DNA of 64,000 nucleotides from Trichobilharzia szidati (GCA_944472155.2 OX235279.1:49697564-49761563); one strand, 5' to 3'. Shown: positions 10,601 to 22,134, counted from the stretch's first letter. Program-made: numbers and translations. Notes: generated by a model from the letters alone, not told the origin.

Positions 10601-13037
10601 TTTGGTTTAACTGAAATCACACACTCTTAAATTAAAGGCCTATTTCCGAAGCCCTATTTAATTAATAAAATTGTCCCTCTGAAGTTTTTCTGCTATCATT
10701 AATCTACCAAGAATAAAATAAATAAATGATCAATCATTCTTAAAAACTACACTCCTTATAGTGCATCTAGTAACATGAACCACTCTGATGCATACTTACT
10801 CTTATTCCGACCCTTTGTTTATGAATACGATCCGGTCATCGCGCAAATAGTCCATGTTGAATGTAGTAAGTTTCGCTTGAACTTTAGTTTCAGGCATTGT
10901 GGGGGACACAGACTTGGAAAGAATTACGACTAAACACTATATTGAAATATATGTCTTACATATCATAAAACTTGTAGAAGGTTCACTTCGTTCAAACTCA
11001 CTGTGCCCGAAGCATTACACTGATTTGGAAGTTTAGGTTCCTAAATATACTTCGGCATTCCTTTCCACACGTAACCTGAGAAGACTGGTGCAAAGTATGA
11101 GGCAACGGTATGACTACCCAATACTTTTCCTCCTAAATACAAAATAGTTTACATATCAAATCCTCATGTATTGTGTGCACATCACTGGGTCCTACTCTCG
11201 AGTATTGAAAGAAAGCAATATCAAATGATTAGAATGTCTTTTTGAAGAAATCAATCTGATTCATGTTAGGAGTCTAGATGTCCAGATATCTTTATCAGTT
11301 CGCTTTGTTCACCCACGTTTATTGATGACTATTACAATGTTATCCGGAGGGCAGGAAGAAAACGGGACATGAGTTCCTTCAAGGATGTAGATACGCCTCG
11401 ATCACGAGTGTCAACTAGCACGAAACCTAGGTCGAACAAGGCTTCCTGCCGATTGCCTCCAACCATCTAATATCACTGAATGGCGTTCTGCTGAAGTAGA
11501 GTTGCTACCTACAAGTAATGACAGGGATTTCACTCTTCCTTGGTTTTACAGGTATCGTGAACTTCCCTTCGTCATGCCACACTTCAACATACTCATGTGC
11601 TTGCTTTCTGCTTATCAGTGTCACTACCGGAATGCACAGAAAACCTAATTGTCCCTACACTGGACACAAACACAAAAGCTAAAAAGATTCGAATGGCCGT
11701 CTCTCCTCAACACCGTCGACTAAGTGTCCTAGACACTGAACTAAGTTCTGTTTGTCATAAATCACTTTACATTCTTCGCAAATCACCGGTTATTCAGCAC
11801 ATAAAACCGAACCTTAAATTTCTTTATGAAATCAACCAACTCCTTTTTTTTAAACAATCTAGTAATTAACGACAGAACTTAGTGTGAGACAGTGTTCACA
11901 GGTAAACTAAGATGATGTAAGTTGTTTCAGATGCCAGGTTGAATAATCTCCGTGACTGCAACATTCCTGATTTAGGTCGAAAGGAAGGCAATACTCTGTG
12001 CCTTTCCGTCTTTTCACATCACTTACACCCCTGTAATTTTTTGAATCTCCGTGCGTGTGAATCATGAGCAGTCTAAGATTTGCTCCACGCTATCTATACC
12101 GCTTTTACAATATTGCACGAAGATTTCTGAAAGATCCGGACGCATAATTAACTAAACCACTCGCTTGAGAGTTACGTGTATAATTCAAAACACAGGACTT
12201 GTCTAAAGTACGATAGTATATTATATAAGAAATAATGACATAATAAACAAACCTCAGATTGTGAGGTACCTATGGTTGAATGACGTCAAATGCTCTGTCA
12301 CTGGGTGTCAGTAAGAAGAAACAGATGAGCTGTGTAGAGAGTGATTCACGGTCAGACTAAACAGAGTGTGAATATCTACATATAGAAAACAGAGTGAAAT
12401 ATAAACTAGGCACGTACACTAGATACCGTTTAACCATAAGAAGATAACTACCATACATCAATTAGAATACATTAAATGAGATGAACTTCACTAGCAAACA
12501 ACAGTTAAGGTTATCGAGTAACAATGTAAACTCGTATTACTTACTGTCATAAGCAGTAAAAAAGTGGTCACAAAAGAAACTCTAACAAAGGACAGTTATC
12601 ATATGAATTAACAAAACATCCCCTCTAATTTTAGGTATTTCCTTCGATGAGAAACTCTCCAAACGCAGACCACCTAAATTACACGCTTCCACAGGTACCT
12701 ACTCAAGTAGACTTCGAAGTGTTCCTAACACAATTTAGTGAGATGTAATGGCCTCTTGAGGGTATCGCTGTCGCAACAACTGCCTGTTTCGATGTAGAGG
12801 GAACAGCTGAATTACGTATGAGCATCAGTTAATCAAATTATTCCTCAAAATCTGCCGAAAATTCATACTGCATATTCTCTGACTTGTTCCTCTATCCGTC
12901 GAAAACAAAAAGCATGTTCGAACTCATTATCCATTGACTGACGAATAAGAATCTCCACAATTAACACCAAGAACGTGGAATATTGGAGTATTACGGTCAC
13001 TTCACACAGGCTGTTGAAAAGCAATTCCAGCTTCTGA
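10601..13037. other. Unassigned AT-rich DNA
   Basis: About 2.4 kb without a recognisable gene. An open frame at 11597-11869 (90 codons) and a minus frame at 12863-13117 have no family features; the latter overlaps the 59-bp inverted repeat. Confidence 0.5.
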
Positions 13038-13096
13038 CTCCGTCGTAGTGGTACTGGATTTAGACAAATGCAGTCAACTATGGTGAGGTTAGAATC
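13038..13096 (+). repeat. 59-bp inverted repeat, left copy
   Basis: It starts CTCCGTCGTAGTGGTACTGG, contains TTTAGACAAATGCAGTCAAC and ends TTAGAATC. The reverse complement is found at 13598-13656 with roughly 85-90% identity. Flanking sequence on both sides is unrelated between the copies. Confidence 0.8.
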
Positions 13097-13597
13097 GGCT
13101 TTATTCCCCACAGCCATTCGGAGACCCAGGAAATAGGTGGCGCTAAAGAATATTGAATGACACTGAACGGAATTGCTTTAAACATCACACTCAAATCAAG
13201 CCACCTTTGATAGCGGTTTTAAAAAACTGTTTGGCTAGGGGATAAGCAACAAAACTTCAATAAAAATTATAATTGATGTAGTTGACAGTTATTTCCGTAA
13301 GAAACACACCATTCACTATGTAGAGTGATCTCTTTACCGATGACAGCACAAAAACTTTTACAGTAAGTTATTATTAATGTTTTCATGTCACATTATACTG
13401 CCATTTCAAATAGCAAAGATCTTAGCTCATGAGTGCACGGCTTATAATTAAACCGTCAATAGGATTGTACAAGACAAGATCAGCAGATTATACAGTACAC
13501 GACTTCTGCCTTACACAAAACCCAGTTTACAATCCTATTTGGGTCATATAAGTTCACTGTTGTTTTCTCCCGTTTTATGGAACCCTAATTGTTAACA

Positions 13598-13656
13598 GAT
13601 TCTAATCTCACCAAAGTTGACTGCATTTGTCTAAACCCAGTACGGATATGACGGAG
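13598..13656 (-). repeat. 59-bp inverted repeat, right copy
   Basis: This is the reverse complement of 13038-13096. In one frame both copies read SNLT-VDCICLNPV, so the block may derive from a coding or element sequence. The 501 bases between the copies show no gene. Confidence 0.8.
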
Positions 13657-15536
13657 ACAGATCTTCACACTGCATTTTGGCGGACAAATGTAATGTTCAC
13701 AAAGTATGATATCTTGGAAATGAGAAAATACACCATTTAAGAGTAATTGGAATTATAGTCAACGAGAGGTGGTAGGTGACAGTTTGCCGAACCACAGTTT
13801 CCTCAAGCAACTATCATCTTTGTTACACAGTCAGCAGAGCTGTAGCAGTCGGAAAAGGACTCAATCTCAGGACTCACTGAGTGAAAGTCAATTGCTACAT
13901 CCAATGAGACACTGACGAACTACTCAGAGATTGAATGCTCATATAAATGACGTATAGTCTTATACCCATAGATCCTATCCCATGTCTTTTGTTACCCTTT
14001 AGGGTACTTATGAAAAAAAGTAGCTGTACAACTCCTATACCATTACAACACACCAGATATAGCTCGGGAGTATGCTGAGAACATATGTTAAATTTACGGT
14101 GTGGTTGAAAATATTATCTACCACCTTTGAGATAAGTATGATATAGAGGACTTTACTGCATCACATTATATGAACGCTACTGTTTGAGATTATACATTTA
14201 CCTTGAATTCATGAATCTCACCCTCATAGTGTCAGAAACATTGTATAGTTAATTTGACCAGATGTCTGTAAAAGCATATTATTGAAGTAGTCTTCAACTG
14301 GCTGATTGCATCTCAGCATTCGTCACGCGTTGGTGAGGGACATTTTCAACTGCCTAACAATCACTTGAAAAACAAACGTTAGCAAGGTGATCATAGATTG
14401 TTACATGCTAGTATGAACCACTACCCAAGGTCAACTGGTTACAGATGAGTGAGGCGAAGGCTTCCACCCTGTTGTCGGTTTCATACTTTCAGCATACCAA
14501 TACATGAACGCCATGCAGTCCACCTCAAATCAGACATAGAAAACTGAAACCGCTTTTCTGGTGGTTAGAAAGCAGGCAAAAAAGAGAAAAAGGTTTTCTC
14601 ATGATGAATTATTTTCAGGTTATACCCCAGTGTTTATATTCAACAGAGCTTTGTTAAATAGTACAATGAATCGAAGGCTGATGACTGCGTTCCAGAAAGT
14701 GTCCTACGTAATAATACAATTTTAGTGGACCGAATGCAACAGTAGGGAATAGAAACCATGGCCAAGTCACCTTGAAATAGGAAATCATGTCCTGGCGAAA
14801 AGTGGTATATTTTGTATGAAAATTACGTTTACCGGATATACATATATAACACAAATAAAACATACTTCACTTCCCCATAGGAGTGGCTATAGTAAATGAG
14901 TCAGAATCTGAATGACTGTCTTCCCAAGCTTACAACAATTCTAACCTATGCGTTGAAAATGCCTTTTGTGGTAAATGAATATTTCATCTACTTAATATGA
15001 ACCCCCTATGTACTGAAATAACACTGGATGCTTAACTAATGCGATGAAATCTTAGGAAAAGGATTTGCTGCTGAAATAATGCTTTAACTAGTGTGGTTGG
15101 TACTGAAAAATTGCACTCTAAGGTCAGTGGATAAAGGAAACAATTCCATATTAGAGGGAAAAGAACAAGAAGTTCAGCATAGATATCTTTTCGGCGATTT
15201 CATTCTCAAAAGCTATACAATCGCATTTATATACATAAGTTTACATGGACACAATTATTATTTATTTAATTCCACATAGTAAAGTAGGTGATAATAATTT
15301 TAAACTTGATATGAAAGTTTGAAGGTACGAATATCGATCAAAAGAGGCTTAGAGACAAGATTACATAGGATAAGAAAAGTTTTCTCTGTTCTCTCATATT
15401 TGTCATAGGGGTAGTAGATATCAATTAACTTATATGACTATGAACAATAAGTTGGGTTCGAAACGTCATCCAGTAAATAATATTATTTCACTGTCTGATG
15501 TATCCAATAAACAAACTAATGTGGAACTTATTCAGC
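13657..15536. other. Unassigned AT-rich DNA
   Basis: No gene or element recognised in about 1.9 kb. Frames are short and interrupted. Confidence 0.5.
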
Positions 15537-15682
15537 ACAAAATAGTTAGAGCGAACAGTGGTTGTTTTTAATAAATTCTTCTTCAGGCTCTGCAATTATA
15601 AATCCATTAATTGAAGCATACAATAGCCAGTAAAGGCGAATTAGAATCATATCAGAAATGTATTGTGGAACAAGTATAAGAT
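15537..15682 (+). repeat. PLE-1 inverted terminal repeat, left
   Basis: It starts ACAAAATAGTTAGAGCGAAC and ends GGAACAAGTATAAGATG. It pairs with 16552-16699 on the opposite strand at about 90% identity. Confidence 0.85.
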
Positions 15683-16150
15683 GTCGACTTAACAGAGCGA
15701 TAGAGAGATTTCCTGCAGCTAAACTGGTACTCAACTTCTCAACTAAACCAGTACTCACACAGCGAGTCAAGGATAAATTACCAAAGATTGCCTCATCAAT
15801 GTCTATCTATGAATTCAACTGCTCATGTGGAGCTAGCTACATTGGCCGCACTCAGGCCTTATCCATGAGCGCACGTGAACATGTACCTGTATGGTTGAGT
15901 AAAGGGGTAACCAAGTGAATAAATAGTGCAGTCTTAGCCCACTTGGTAGATAATGGACACCCGATAAGACTTGACCAGGAGTTCTCAGTTATTTACCGCG
16001 TTCCAGGTAATCTATTTAGAGGAGTTTGACTACGTCTTCTATCCGTAGTTAAAGCGGTTGCAATCAATACCAGAAGACCAACTCTTTGCATACAGAAGAA
16101 GTATGCTCAACCTCTATGTTTACCTTGTCCTACAATAACGCCAACAAATC
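15683..16150 (+). pseudogene. PLE-1 GIY-YIG endonuclease remnant
   Basis: An open frame to 15918 encodes LVLNFSTKPVLTQRVKDKLP, then YEFNCSCGASYIGRTQAL and a REHVPVWLSK-like block. CSCGASYIGRT is the YIG half of the GIY-YIG fold preceded by the Cys pair common in Penelope-like nucleases, and EH is the expected downstream helix. After a stop at 15916, homologous-looking sequence goes on (AVLAHLVDNGHPIRLD and RLLSVVKAVAINTRRP), again broken by a TGA. The enzyme would cut DNA for element insertion. This copy is truncated and inactive. Confidence 0.75.
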
Positions 16151-16551
16151 CTCCATTAACACTATAAATTCCTTTCACAATTTTCTTTTCTTTTCCTCTT
16201 CTTCTATTCCTCTGTTTCATTGACAAACGTTCATTTTCGACTGTTTATGATTTCATGACCTTTCTTAAGATTTTATTACCTTAGGTTTAAGTAGTGTTTT
16301 TCTAACTTGTTATCGTATTTACAAAATCCCGTTCATTCCACTTCATTATTATTATTATTATTTTCAACCTTGAACGTATGTCTAGTCTGCCCATTCGTTG
16401 GTTTATTTTCTGTAGTATTCATATTGTCTCACAAACCCTGATTACACTCACTCTCGAAATCTGTATTTTGCTAACTATATATATACATTATTTCACCTCA
16501 TTTTCTCATTGACCATGCATATTTAAAAACAAACTGACTATTGTTCCATCC

Positions 16552-16699
16552 CATCCTATACTTGTTCCAAAATACACTATCTGATATGATTTGAATTTGT
16601 CTTTACTGGCTATTGTATGCTTAAATTAATGGATTTATAATAGTAGAGCCTGAAGAAGAATTTATTAAAAACAACCACTGTTCGCTCTAACTATTTTGT
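16552..16699 (-). repeat. PLE-1 inverted terminal repeat, right
   Basis: Reverse complement of the left repeat. It ends CGCTCTAACTATTTTGT, after which the sequences diverge. Confidence 0.85.
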
Positions 16700-16818
16700 T
16701 CTAGTGTGGAATTACTTACTACCACAGTGCCAAGTTTTACACATATATATTAACTGAGATCTACCAATCAACAAACGTGTAAGTTTTACAGAGAATAGGT
16801 AGTGTGGACTGCCACTGA

Positions 16819-17130
16819 TTTGTAGGAAAATGACACAGTGTGATTGATTGATATGACAGGACAACATAAATTTCGTGGCAGTAAATAAGACTGTAACACA
16901 TAAGGCAACAGCCACAACCAACGAAGGAAGAAGACGAAGAAGGCGAGAGGGAGATGTTTATTTGAACCAAGCCAGACTTGAATTAACCGGGTACAGAGTT
17001 AGTCATCATCATTTATAAGAAGTCTGGACAAACCATCTTCCTCCTGTTCCAGTAAGGCCAGCGTTTCTTTCTGAAAAAGAAGAAAAAGAAACTTATTTAG
17101 TGGCATTATGGTGGTTTTTATTCCATTACA
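16819..17130 (-). repeat. Possible 3' LTR of Gypsy #1
   Basis: On the minus strand a purine-rich tract (complement of 17132-17146, AAGGGAGGAGG type) lies directly after the pol stop and is followed by TGTAATGG, a plausible LTR start at 17130. A TACA end at 16819 would give a 312-bp LTR. No second copy exists in the window to confirm it, so the far end is a guess. Confidence 0.4.
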
Positions 17131-18097
17131 TCGCCTCCTCCCTTCTGGAGGCACTGTCCTCAGTGCCTGGTGGTGGTATAGGATATGCACTGCCTTCATC
17201 GGTTGGTACCTCGACGAAGCTAGTAGCGGGCGGTGGTTGCGAGGATGGCGACGGTTCCTTGACGGCTGCTGGGTGATGTGGTTTCAGCTGGTTATAGCGC
17301 GCGGAGATAAGATTATCTTGAGGGCGTCGCAAATTTCGCAGGACATACGTTGTGGGAGGTCGGTGCTGTACGATCTCATAAGGTCCTTGCCACGGGGCAT
17401 AGAACTTAGGACATGAACCGGCAGGGACTGATGGGCGACGGAGCCAGACATAATCACCAGGCGCATAAGTGGGGCCGCGGGCGAACCGGTCATACATACT
17501 CTTCTGGTGGTCTGACGAAGACTGCAGATGACGACGTGCCAGGTTGTAGGCTATCTCCAGGTGGTGGCAAAGATGTCGGACATAGGGGATGCAGTCGATT
17601 TTCTCATATGGTAGCAGCGACGTTTGGATCTCAACTGGGAGGCGGAGTTCATGCCCAAACAATAGCAAAGCTGGGGAAAATCCCGTGGATGAGTGCATAG
17701 AGGAGCGATACGCTAGCAAACACTGAGGTAGGACATCGTCCCAGGTGTTCTCCGGTGCGTTGTGCAAAAAGGCACGGAGATTCTTAATAGTTCGGTTGGT
17801 GCGTTCGACGAGTCCATTACCTTGTGGGTTGTATGACGTAGTACGGGTCTTCTGGATGCCAAAAGTATTGCAGATGTGAGCGATAAGATGACTCTCGAAT
17901 GCAGCACCCTGGTCAGAGTGTAGATAAAGAGGAGCACCAAAGCGGGACACCCAATTGTCTATGAATGCGCGACCAACCGTCAAGGCATCTTGTTGTTGCA
18001 AGGGGACAGCTTCGCACCACTTTGTGAAGTAATCGACCATGACGAGTATGTATCGATTACCCCGTCTCGACGTTGTTATTGGCCCCATCACATCCAC
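17126..18097 (-). pseudogene. Gypsy #1 integrase catalytic core and C-terminus
   Basis: A 323-codon open frame. It begins MDVMGPITTSRRGNRYILVM and has the integrase triad D2, D62 (LHSDQGAAF) and E98 (GLVERTNRT), spaced DX59DX35E as in Ty3/Gypsy integrases. A GPYEIV-like block near residue 240 is the usual C-terminal module, and the tail is Pro/Ser/Glu rich. The enzyme would join element DNA to the chromosome. The frame is intact, but it is out of frame with the zinc-binding part upstream (frameshift near 18097), so no complete integrase is encoded. Confidence 0.9.
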
Positions 18098-18564
18098 CCC
18101 AACTCGGTGGTTAGGAGCTTCAGTAAGCTCAGTACTCGGGAAGGCGGTTTGGACTGTTTAATCTGTGCACATGTAGCACAGTTGCAACAGAATTCAGTAA
18201 CGTCTTGATGAAGAAGTGGCCACCCAAACCGTTGACGGACGGCATGTTCGGTTTTTTGTTGGCCAGCGTGACCAAGCTGGTGGTGCACAAGGTGAATCAC
18301 CTCCGGAACCTTCAACCGGGGTGACGAGGATGGTCCCACTATATACAAAACATCGTCAATCAGTCGTAAATCGCCCCGCTTGCCACAGATGCATCGTGTT
18401 GTATCTGACAAACTCCGTAGTTCCTTATTCGATGGTTTATCGTTCCCATGGAGCTGTCGCGAGTAAACAGGTTGGATATCTGTATCGGCTGCCTGCAGTG
18501 CGGCCCAATCCACATCTATGTCCGTATTAAGTATAGCATTCACTGATGAAACGTACGTTGGCAT
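18088..18564 (-). pseudogene. Gypsy #1 integrase zinc-binding domain
   Basis: Residues 91-132 hold HLVHHQLGH followed by FCCNCATCAQIK, the H2C2 zinc site that precedes Gypsy integrase cores. The upstream part joins directly to the RNase H end through the ALSR motif and one stop. The frame ends nine bases inside the core frame because of a one-base shift. The domain normally helps integrase multimerise and bind LTR ends. Confidence 0.85.
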
Positions 18565-18579
18565 TCGGGAGAGGGCATC

Positions 18580-19197
18580 AGTGTTAGCATGTCAGGGCCC
18601 AGGACGATACTTACAGGTAAACTCGAACTCCTGTAACCGTTCTTGCCAGCGAGCCACCTGACCTTCGGGTTCATGAAATGTTTTAAGCCACTGTAGTGCC
18701 CGATGGTCAGTGCGTACTCGAAAGGGGCGCCCAAGTAGATAGTGTCTAAAGTGTCTTAGGAAATACACAAGGGCAAGCATCTCCTTTCGAATTGTCGAGT
18801 ACCGTGTTTCCCATATATCTAGCTTGCGACTGGCTTATGCAATAACGCGTTCTCGACCATCGGTTGCCACTTGGGAAAGGACAGCCCCTATAGCGTTAGC
18901 GCGTGCATCCATGTCCAGAATAAAAGAACCAGATGACGGAGACGTGTCTGGAAACGCAAGGATGGGGGTTGACGTCAAGTTCTTCTTTAGCTCGTCGGAC
19001 GCATGTTGGTATTCGTTTGTCCATAGGAATTTACGGCCCTTTTCTGTCAGGCGATGCAGAGACGAGGCTAGGGTGGCAAACCCGGGAACAAAACGTCGGT
19101 AGTACGAAGCCAACCCTAGGAAGCTACGAACGTCTTTACTGGGGTGTAGGCCATTCTGAAATGAGACGCGTTTTCTCTGGGTCTGTTTGGATACCAT
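18580..19197 (-). pseudogene. Gypsy #1 RNase H domain
   Basis: Reads FLGLASYYRRFVPGF (the RT-RNase H connection), ILDMDARANAIGAVLSQ, then after a stop at about 18835 SRKLDIWETRYSTIRKEMLA and RTDHRALQWL, ending in NTDALSR. These are the catalytic D, E and D positions of Gypsy RNase H, which degrades the RNA strand during cDNA synthesis. Two in-frame stops (near 18835 and 18590) and a frame difference from the RT break it. Confidence 0.85.
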
Positions 19198-20055
19198 CTG
19201 GTGAAATTCGGTGACCCAAAAATGTGACTGCCCTCTGTAAGAATGAGCATTTAGCCGGTTTCAACTTTAAGCCATTCGTTCTAAATCTTGCAAGAACCCG
19301 TAGGTTATCCATGTGATCCTCTGGGGACCTCCCATGTACAATAATGTCGTCAAGATAGATGAGACACTTGTGCGGAACTAACCAGTCAAGGACTATTTGC
19401 ATCAAGCGTTAAAACGTGGCGGGGGCATTGCATAGTCCGAAGGGCATTGTTCGGAATTCGTAGAGACCACTCGGAAGGATAAAGGCCGTCTTCGGACAAT
19501 CGTCGGGGTGCACCTCTACCTGCCAGTAGCCTGACGCCAGATCTAACGTGGAGAACCACTGTGAGCCAGTAAGTGCTTCAAGAGTTGCATCGATACGTGG
19601 AATCGGGAACACTTCCAGTCTGGTTACAGCATTCAGTTTACGATAGTCAATACACATTCGAAGGGAGCCGTCCTTCTTCTTGACTAAGACGACAGGTGAC
19701 GCCCATGGGGAGGATGAAGGCGCAATGATCTTCTTGTCCAACATATCTTGTATCAGGGCGTCCAGCTGAGGCTGGTAATGTGCGGGGATCCGTCGAGGTG
19801 GTTGACGCACAGGCGGATGGCTGCCTGTATCGATACGATGCTGAACAACACCGGTGCGTCCCGGATTACCCCCATCATCAAACACATCAGCGTATTCATC
19901 AATTAATTCCAGCATTCGCCGTCGGACGGGAGCATGAGGGGATGGATCAACCGAAATTTGACTTAGGGTGGTAGACATATAACTTTGATGCAGAAGACAT
20001 CGGTTGCTGAGGGCTACATAAGGATATAGTGACGGAATCAATTGTGACTCGATAA
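19136..20055 (-). pseudogene. Gypsy #1 reverse transcriptase
   Basis: Motifs in order: PPRRIPAHYQPQL, WASPVVLVKKKDGSLRMCID, FSTLDLASGYWQVEV (first palm Asp), FGLCNAPATF and CLIYLDDIIVHG (YLDD catalytic pair). A TAA directly after APATF (19409-19411) replaces the usual Gln codon, so a C-to-T nonsense change is likely. The upstream end of this frame runs through the inserted RTE-2 tail, so the first 70 or so codons seen there are not gag-pol. Confidence 0.88.
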
Positions 20056-20059
20056 TGGG

Positions 20060-20335
20060 CGATATCTGTAAGTGTGGTGTGACGGTGGGTCGGTCGGTTT
20101 TCGACATAGAACTTTGCACATATGTGCGGCAGTTCAAGTCGCCACACTCCATGTAGCACACAAAGCAAGAGAAGAAAGTAGAAAAATGCATAATATAGTC
20201 AGTAAAAAGGTGTGAGACAAAGGAATGGTAATAACGGCGAACAAAACAGTTTAATTGGAAATCATAAGTCACAAGGAGTGGATGCATCTGCGCCACTGAG
20301 AACGATTTTGAGCCATGTCACCAATTGTTTCCAAC
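20060..20335 (-). mobile_element. RTE-2 3' tail inserted in Gypsy #1
   Basis: Contains the family tail block (plus strand AGAACTTTGCAC at 20107) and a GTCG repeat terminus at 20088-20100. The 5' end is cut just upstream of the tail, near 20335. It separates the protease end (LILGVD) from the RT of the Gypsy element. No clear target-site duplication could be read. Confidence 0.7.
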
Positions 20336-20450
20336 CATTGGTCTACCCCTAGGATGAGGTCCCATGTAATCTGGGCACAGATAAGAAACTGATGGCGCAC
20401 ATTTAAGACTCCAAGACGCAGCTGTAGATCGGTAGCAGATCAGGCCTCTA
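20336..20450 (-). pseudogene. Gypsy #1 protease C-terminal remnant
   Basis: The minus strand reads LQLRLGVLNVRHQFLICAQI and then LILGVD, the end of a retroviral-type aspartic protease (the ILG motif). The DTG active-site part is not recognisable, so it is decayed or deleted. Confidence 0.6.
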
Positions 20451-20534
20451 GTTTAGCACTGTTAGCCGCCATCAAGACATTGTGAGTGAGTAGTGGGGCA
20501 AGCATCGAAGGAAGGGCACTCCATTAATATGTCC

Positions 20535-20875
20535 TCATAACATCAAAGATTGCCGGGTACAAGAGTATGTAGACAAATTAAAAACAGGGGACTTACTGCG
20601 GTCCAGCGGGCGATTGTGACCACACTTGCGGGCTTTCTTCCCGGAACGTTGACAATAGTAACAGCGACGGGTAGCGTCCCCATCTGGGCGCCGTTGGCTT
20701 CTTGAACGGTCAAGGCGGCTGCAGTAGGTGCTGTTGGCAATGTGCATATAGAGCTGTTGGGTGTGGATGCGTAATCGTCCTCAGCGTCCATGAACCGAAG
20801 GATAATCCGCTGTAACTCGGATGTGCTGGTTGGAAGCTGACGGCGAAGATTTGTGCGCAGGTCACCGAGCATCAT
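20535..20875 (-). pseudogene. Gypsy #1 gag C-terminal part
   Basis: One frame gives LRRQLPTSTSELQRIILRFM and an Ala/Pro/Thr-rich stretch. Another frame (20747-20535) gives CYYCQRSGKKARKCGH, a CCHC-type zinc knuckle in which the His position is Lys. The frames must be linked by a shift near 20700. Gag forms the particle and binds element RNA. The N-terminal half is absent. Confidence 0.65.
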
Positions 20876-20900
20876 TCCCTCAACAAAGCGTGTGCATATA

Positions 20901-21069
20901 TATCACAGAACATATAGAGTATGTTTAATGCACAATCAACAGTCGGTGGAATATAGCCGTGATGATTAACGTGTAAGAATATTTGATAACAGTTCACTTA
21001 TGACCAACCCACTATTGAAAACACAAATTATACCAAAACAAATAGGGTATGGATAACGTAGAAAGTAAT
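20901..21069. other. Spacer between Gypsy #1 and PLE-2
   Basis: No feature recognised. Confidence 0.4.
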
Positions 21070-21090
21070 CTGACATTTGAAGGGAATTGA

Positions 21091-21683
21091 CATAGACAGA
21101 TTAATGGTGTTGTTCTGGGTTCACCAACTTCCCCAATAGTTGCTTAACGTTTTATAAGCAGATTCGAAGATATCATCTTTTCAAGCACACTCACTCCAAA
21201 TATATGGTTAAGATACTTTGATGATACTCTTAAGTGGTACAGCGAGATCTGCACAGTTTATTCTTGGAGAAACTAAACAATCTATCACCCAGAATCCATT
21301 TAACTTCGGAAGCAGAATCAGACTTCGGTGAACTACCATTTCTAGACTGCATAGTTAATAGCACGGGGAACGGACATTTTAGTATATCTTTATTCATGAA
21401 GAAAATACAATCCAACAAATATTTAGACTTCGGATCATCACACCCCATCAGCGCAAAGGTATCAGTTGTTTCAAGTCTTCTTAGACGAGCATACTCTTTG
21501 ATAACGGATGAGAAAGAAAAAAAGAAATATCAAACATTACTGAGACTCTCAAGCAAAATAACTACCCAGAGAACTTCATCAACAAAATCAACACTGACAT
21601 TAGACATGGTTGAAAACACATTCCGAAGGCATAGACCTCAACAGTTGTCGTTCCATATAGATCAGAGACGTCAGATGATATGA
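21091..21683 (+). pseudogene. PLE-2 reverse transcriptase C-terminal part
   Basis: The frame from 21091 reads NGVVLGSPTSPIVA, a TAA, then RFISRFEDIIF and WLRYFDDTL (YFDD catalytic motif at about 21212-21230). In the frame from 21234 follow SDFGELPFLDCIV and NKYLDFGSSHPISAK, the conserved thumb block of Penelope-like RTs. A stop near 21146, a shift near 21233 and the lost N-terminus make it inactive. Its role would be target-primed reverse transcription. Confidence 0.75.
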
Positions 21684-21777
21684 GAAGAGTACTCAATAAG
21701 AACGACATCAGAGTTTTCCTCAAAACATCAGACACAAACACACACACACACATACACTACAAAGCAACCTTGTCCAT

Positions 21778-22134
21778 GTGAAAGACTTAACCCTTAAGGA
21801 TTCGCTATCTAATTTTGTCTATAAAATAAAATGCTTGGAATGTGATGCGATGTACAACATCGGACAAACATCACCAGAGAGAAATCAACTCAGATTAAAT
21901 GAACACCGTAGAGCATCTCTTCGACCACCGAGAAATCCAGGTGAACTAGAAAAGCTTGAAATATCATCAGCTATAGGTGGTCTACATGCTATAGAATTAG
22001 GCCACAAAATTGATTCCGACAATATTGAAATTATCCAGAAAGATTTCAGAAATCACAAAGAACGTCTAATATCAGCAGCACTTCATATCGAATGGTATCG
22101 AAATTGTCTGAATAGGAACGGTGAACTAAAATAG
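21778..22134 (+). pseudogene. PLE-2 GIY-YIG endonuclease
   Basis: An open frame of 118 codons: LSNFVYKIKCLECDAMYN, IGQTSPERNQLRLNEHRRAS, then ELGHKIDSDNIEIIQKD and HIEWYRNCLNRN. The VYKI and Y-IGQT blocks stand for GIY and YIG, the Cys pair is C-LEC, and an Asn sits between Y and IG. The final WYRNC-type block is common at PLE ends. It is out of frame with the RT. The stop TAG at 22132-22134 probably marks the element's true protein end. Confidence 0.75.

Larger units (their letters stand above)
15537..16699 (+). mobile_element. Penelope-like element fragment (PLE-1) with inverted terminal repeats
   Basis: A 1.16-kb unit carries a GIY-YIG endonuclease remnant bounded by inverted repeats of about 146 bp (15537-15682 and 16552-16699). 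Penelope-like elements encode a reverse transcriptase joined to a GIY-YIG nuclease and are known for terminal repeats that can lie in direct or inverted orientation. The RT part is missing here. The decayed Gypsy element begins about 100-130 bp to the right. Confidence 0.7.
17123..20900 (-). mobile_element. Ty3/Gypsy LTR retrotransposon #1, decayed
   Basis: In minus-strand order: gag with zinc knuckle (20875-20535), end of protease (20450-20336), an inserted RTE-2 tail (20335-20060), RT (20055-19210), RNase H (19197-18580), integrase zinc domain (18564-18100), integrase core (18097-17126), then a purine tract. The order PR-RT-RH-IN defines Ty3/Gypsy elements. At least two nonsense codons, several frameshifts and the nested insertion make it non-functional. 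The 5' LTR and gag N-terminus were not found. Confidence 0.9.

Noticed and set aside
12863..13117. 84-codon minus-strand gene
   Set aside because: It overlaps the inverted repeat and has no family features or splice context.
16712..16970. Short minus frames next to Gypsy #1
   Set aside because: They fall in the presumed LTR and have no conserved motif.
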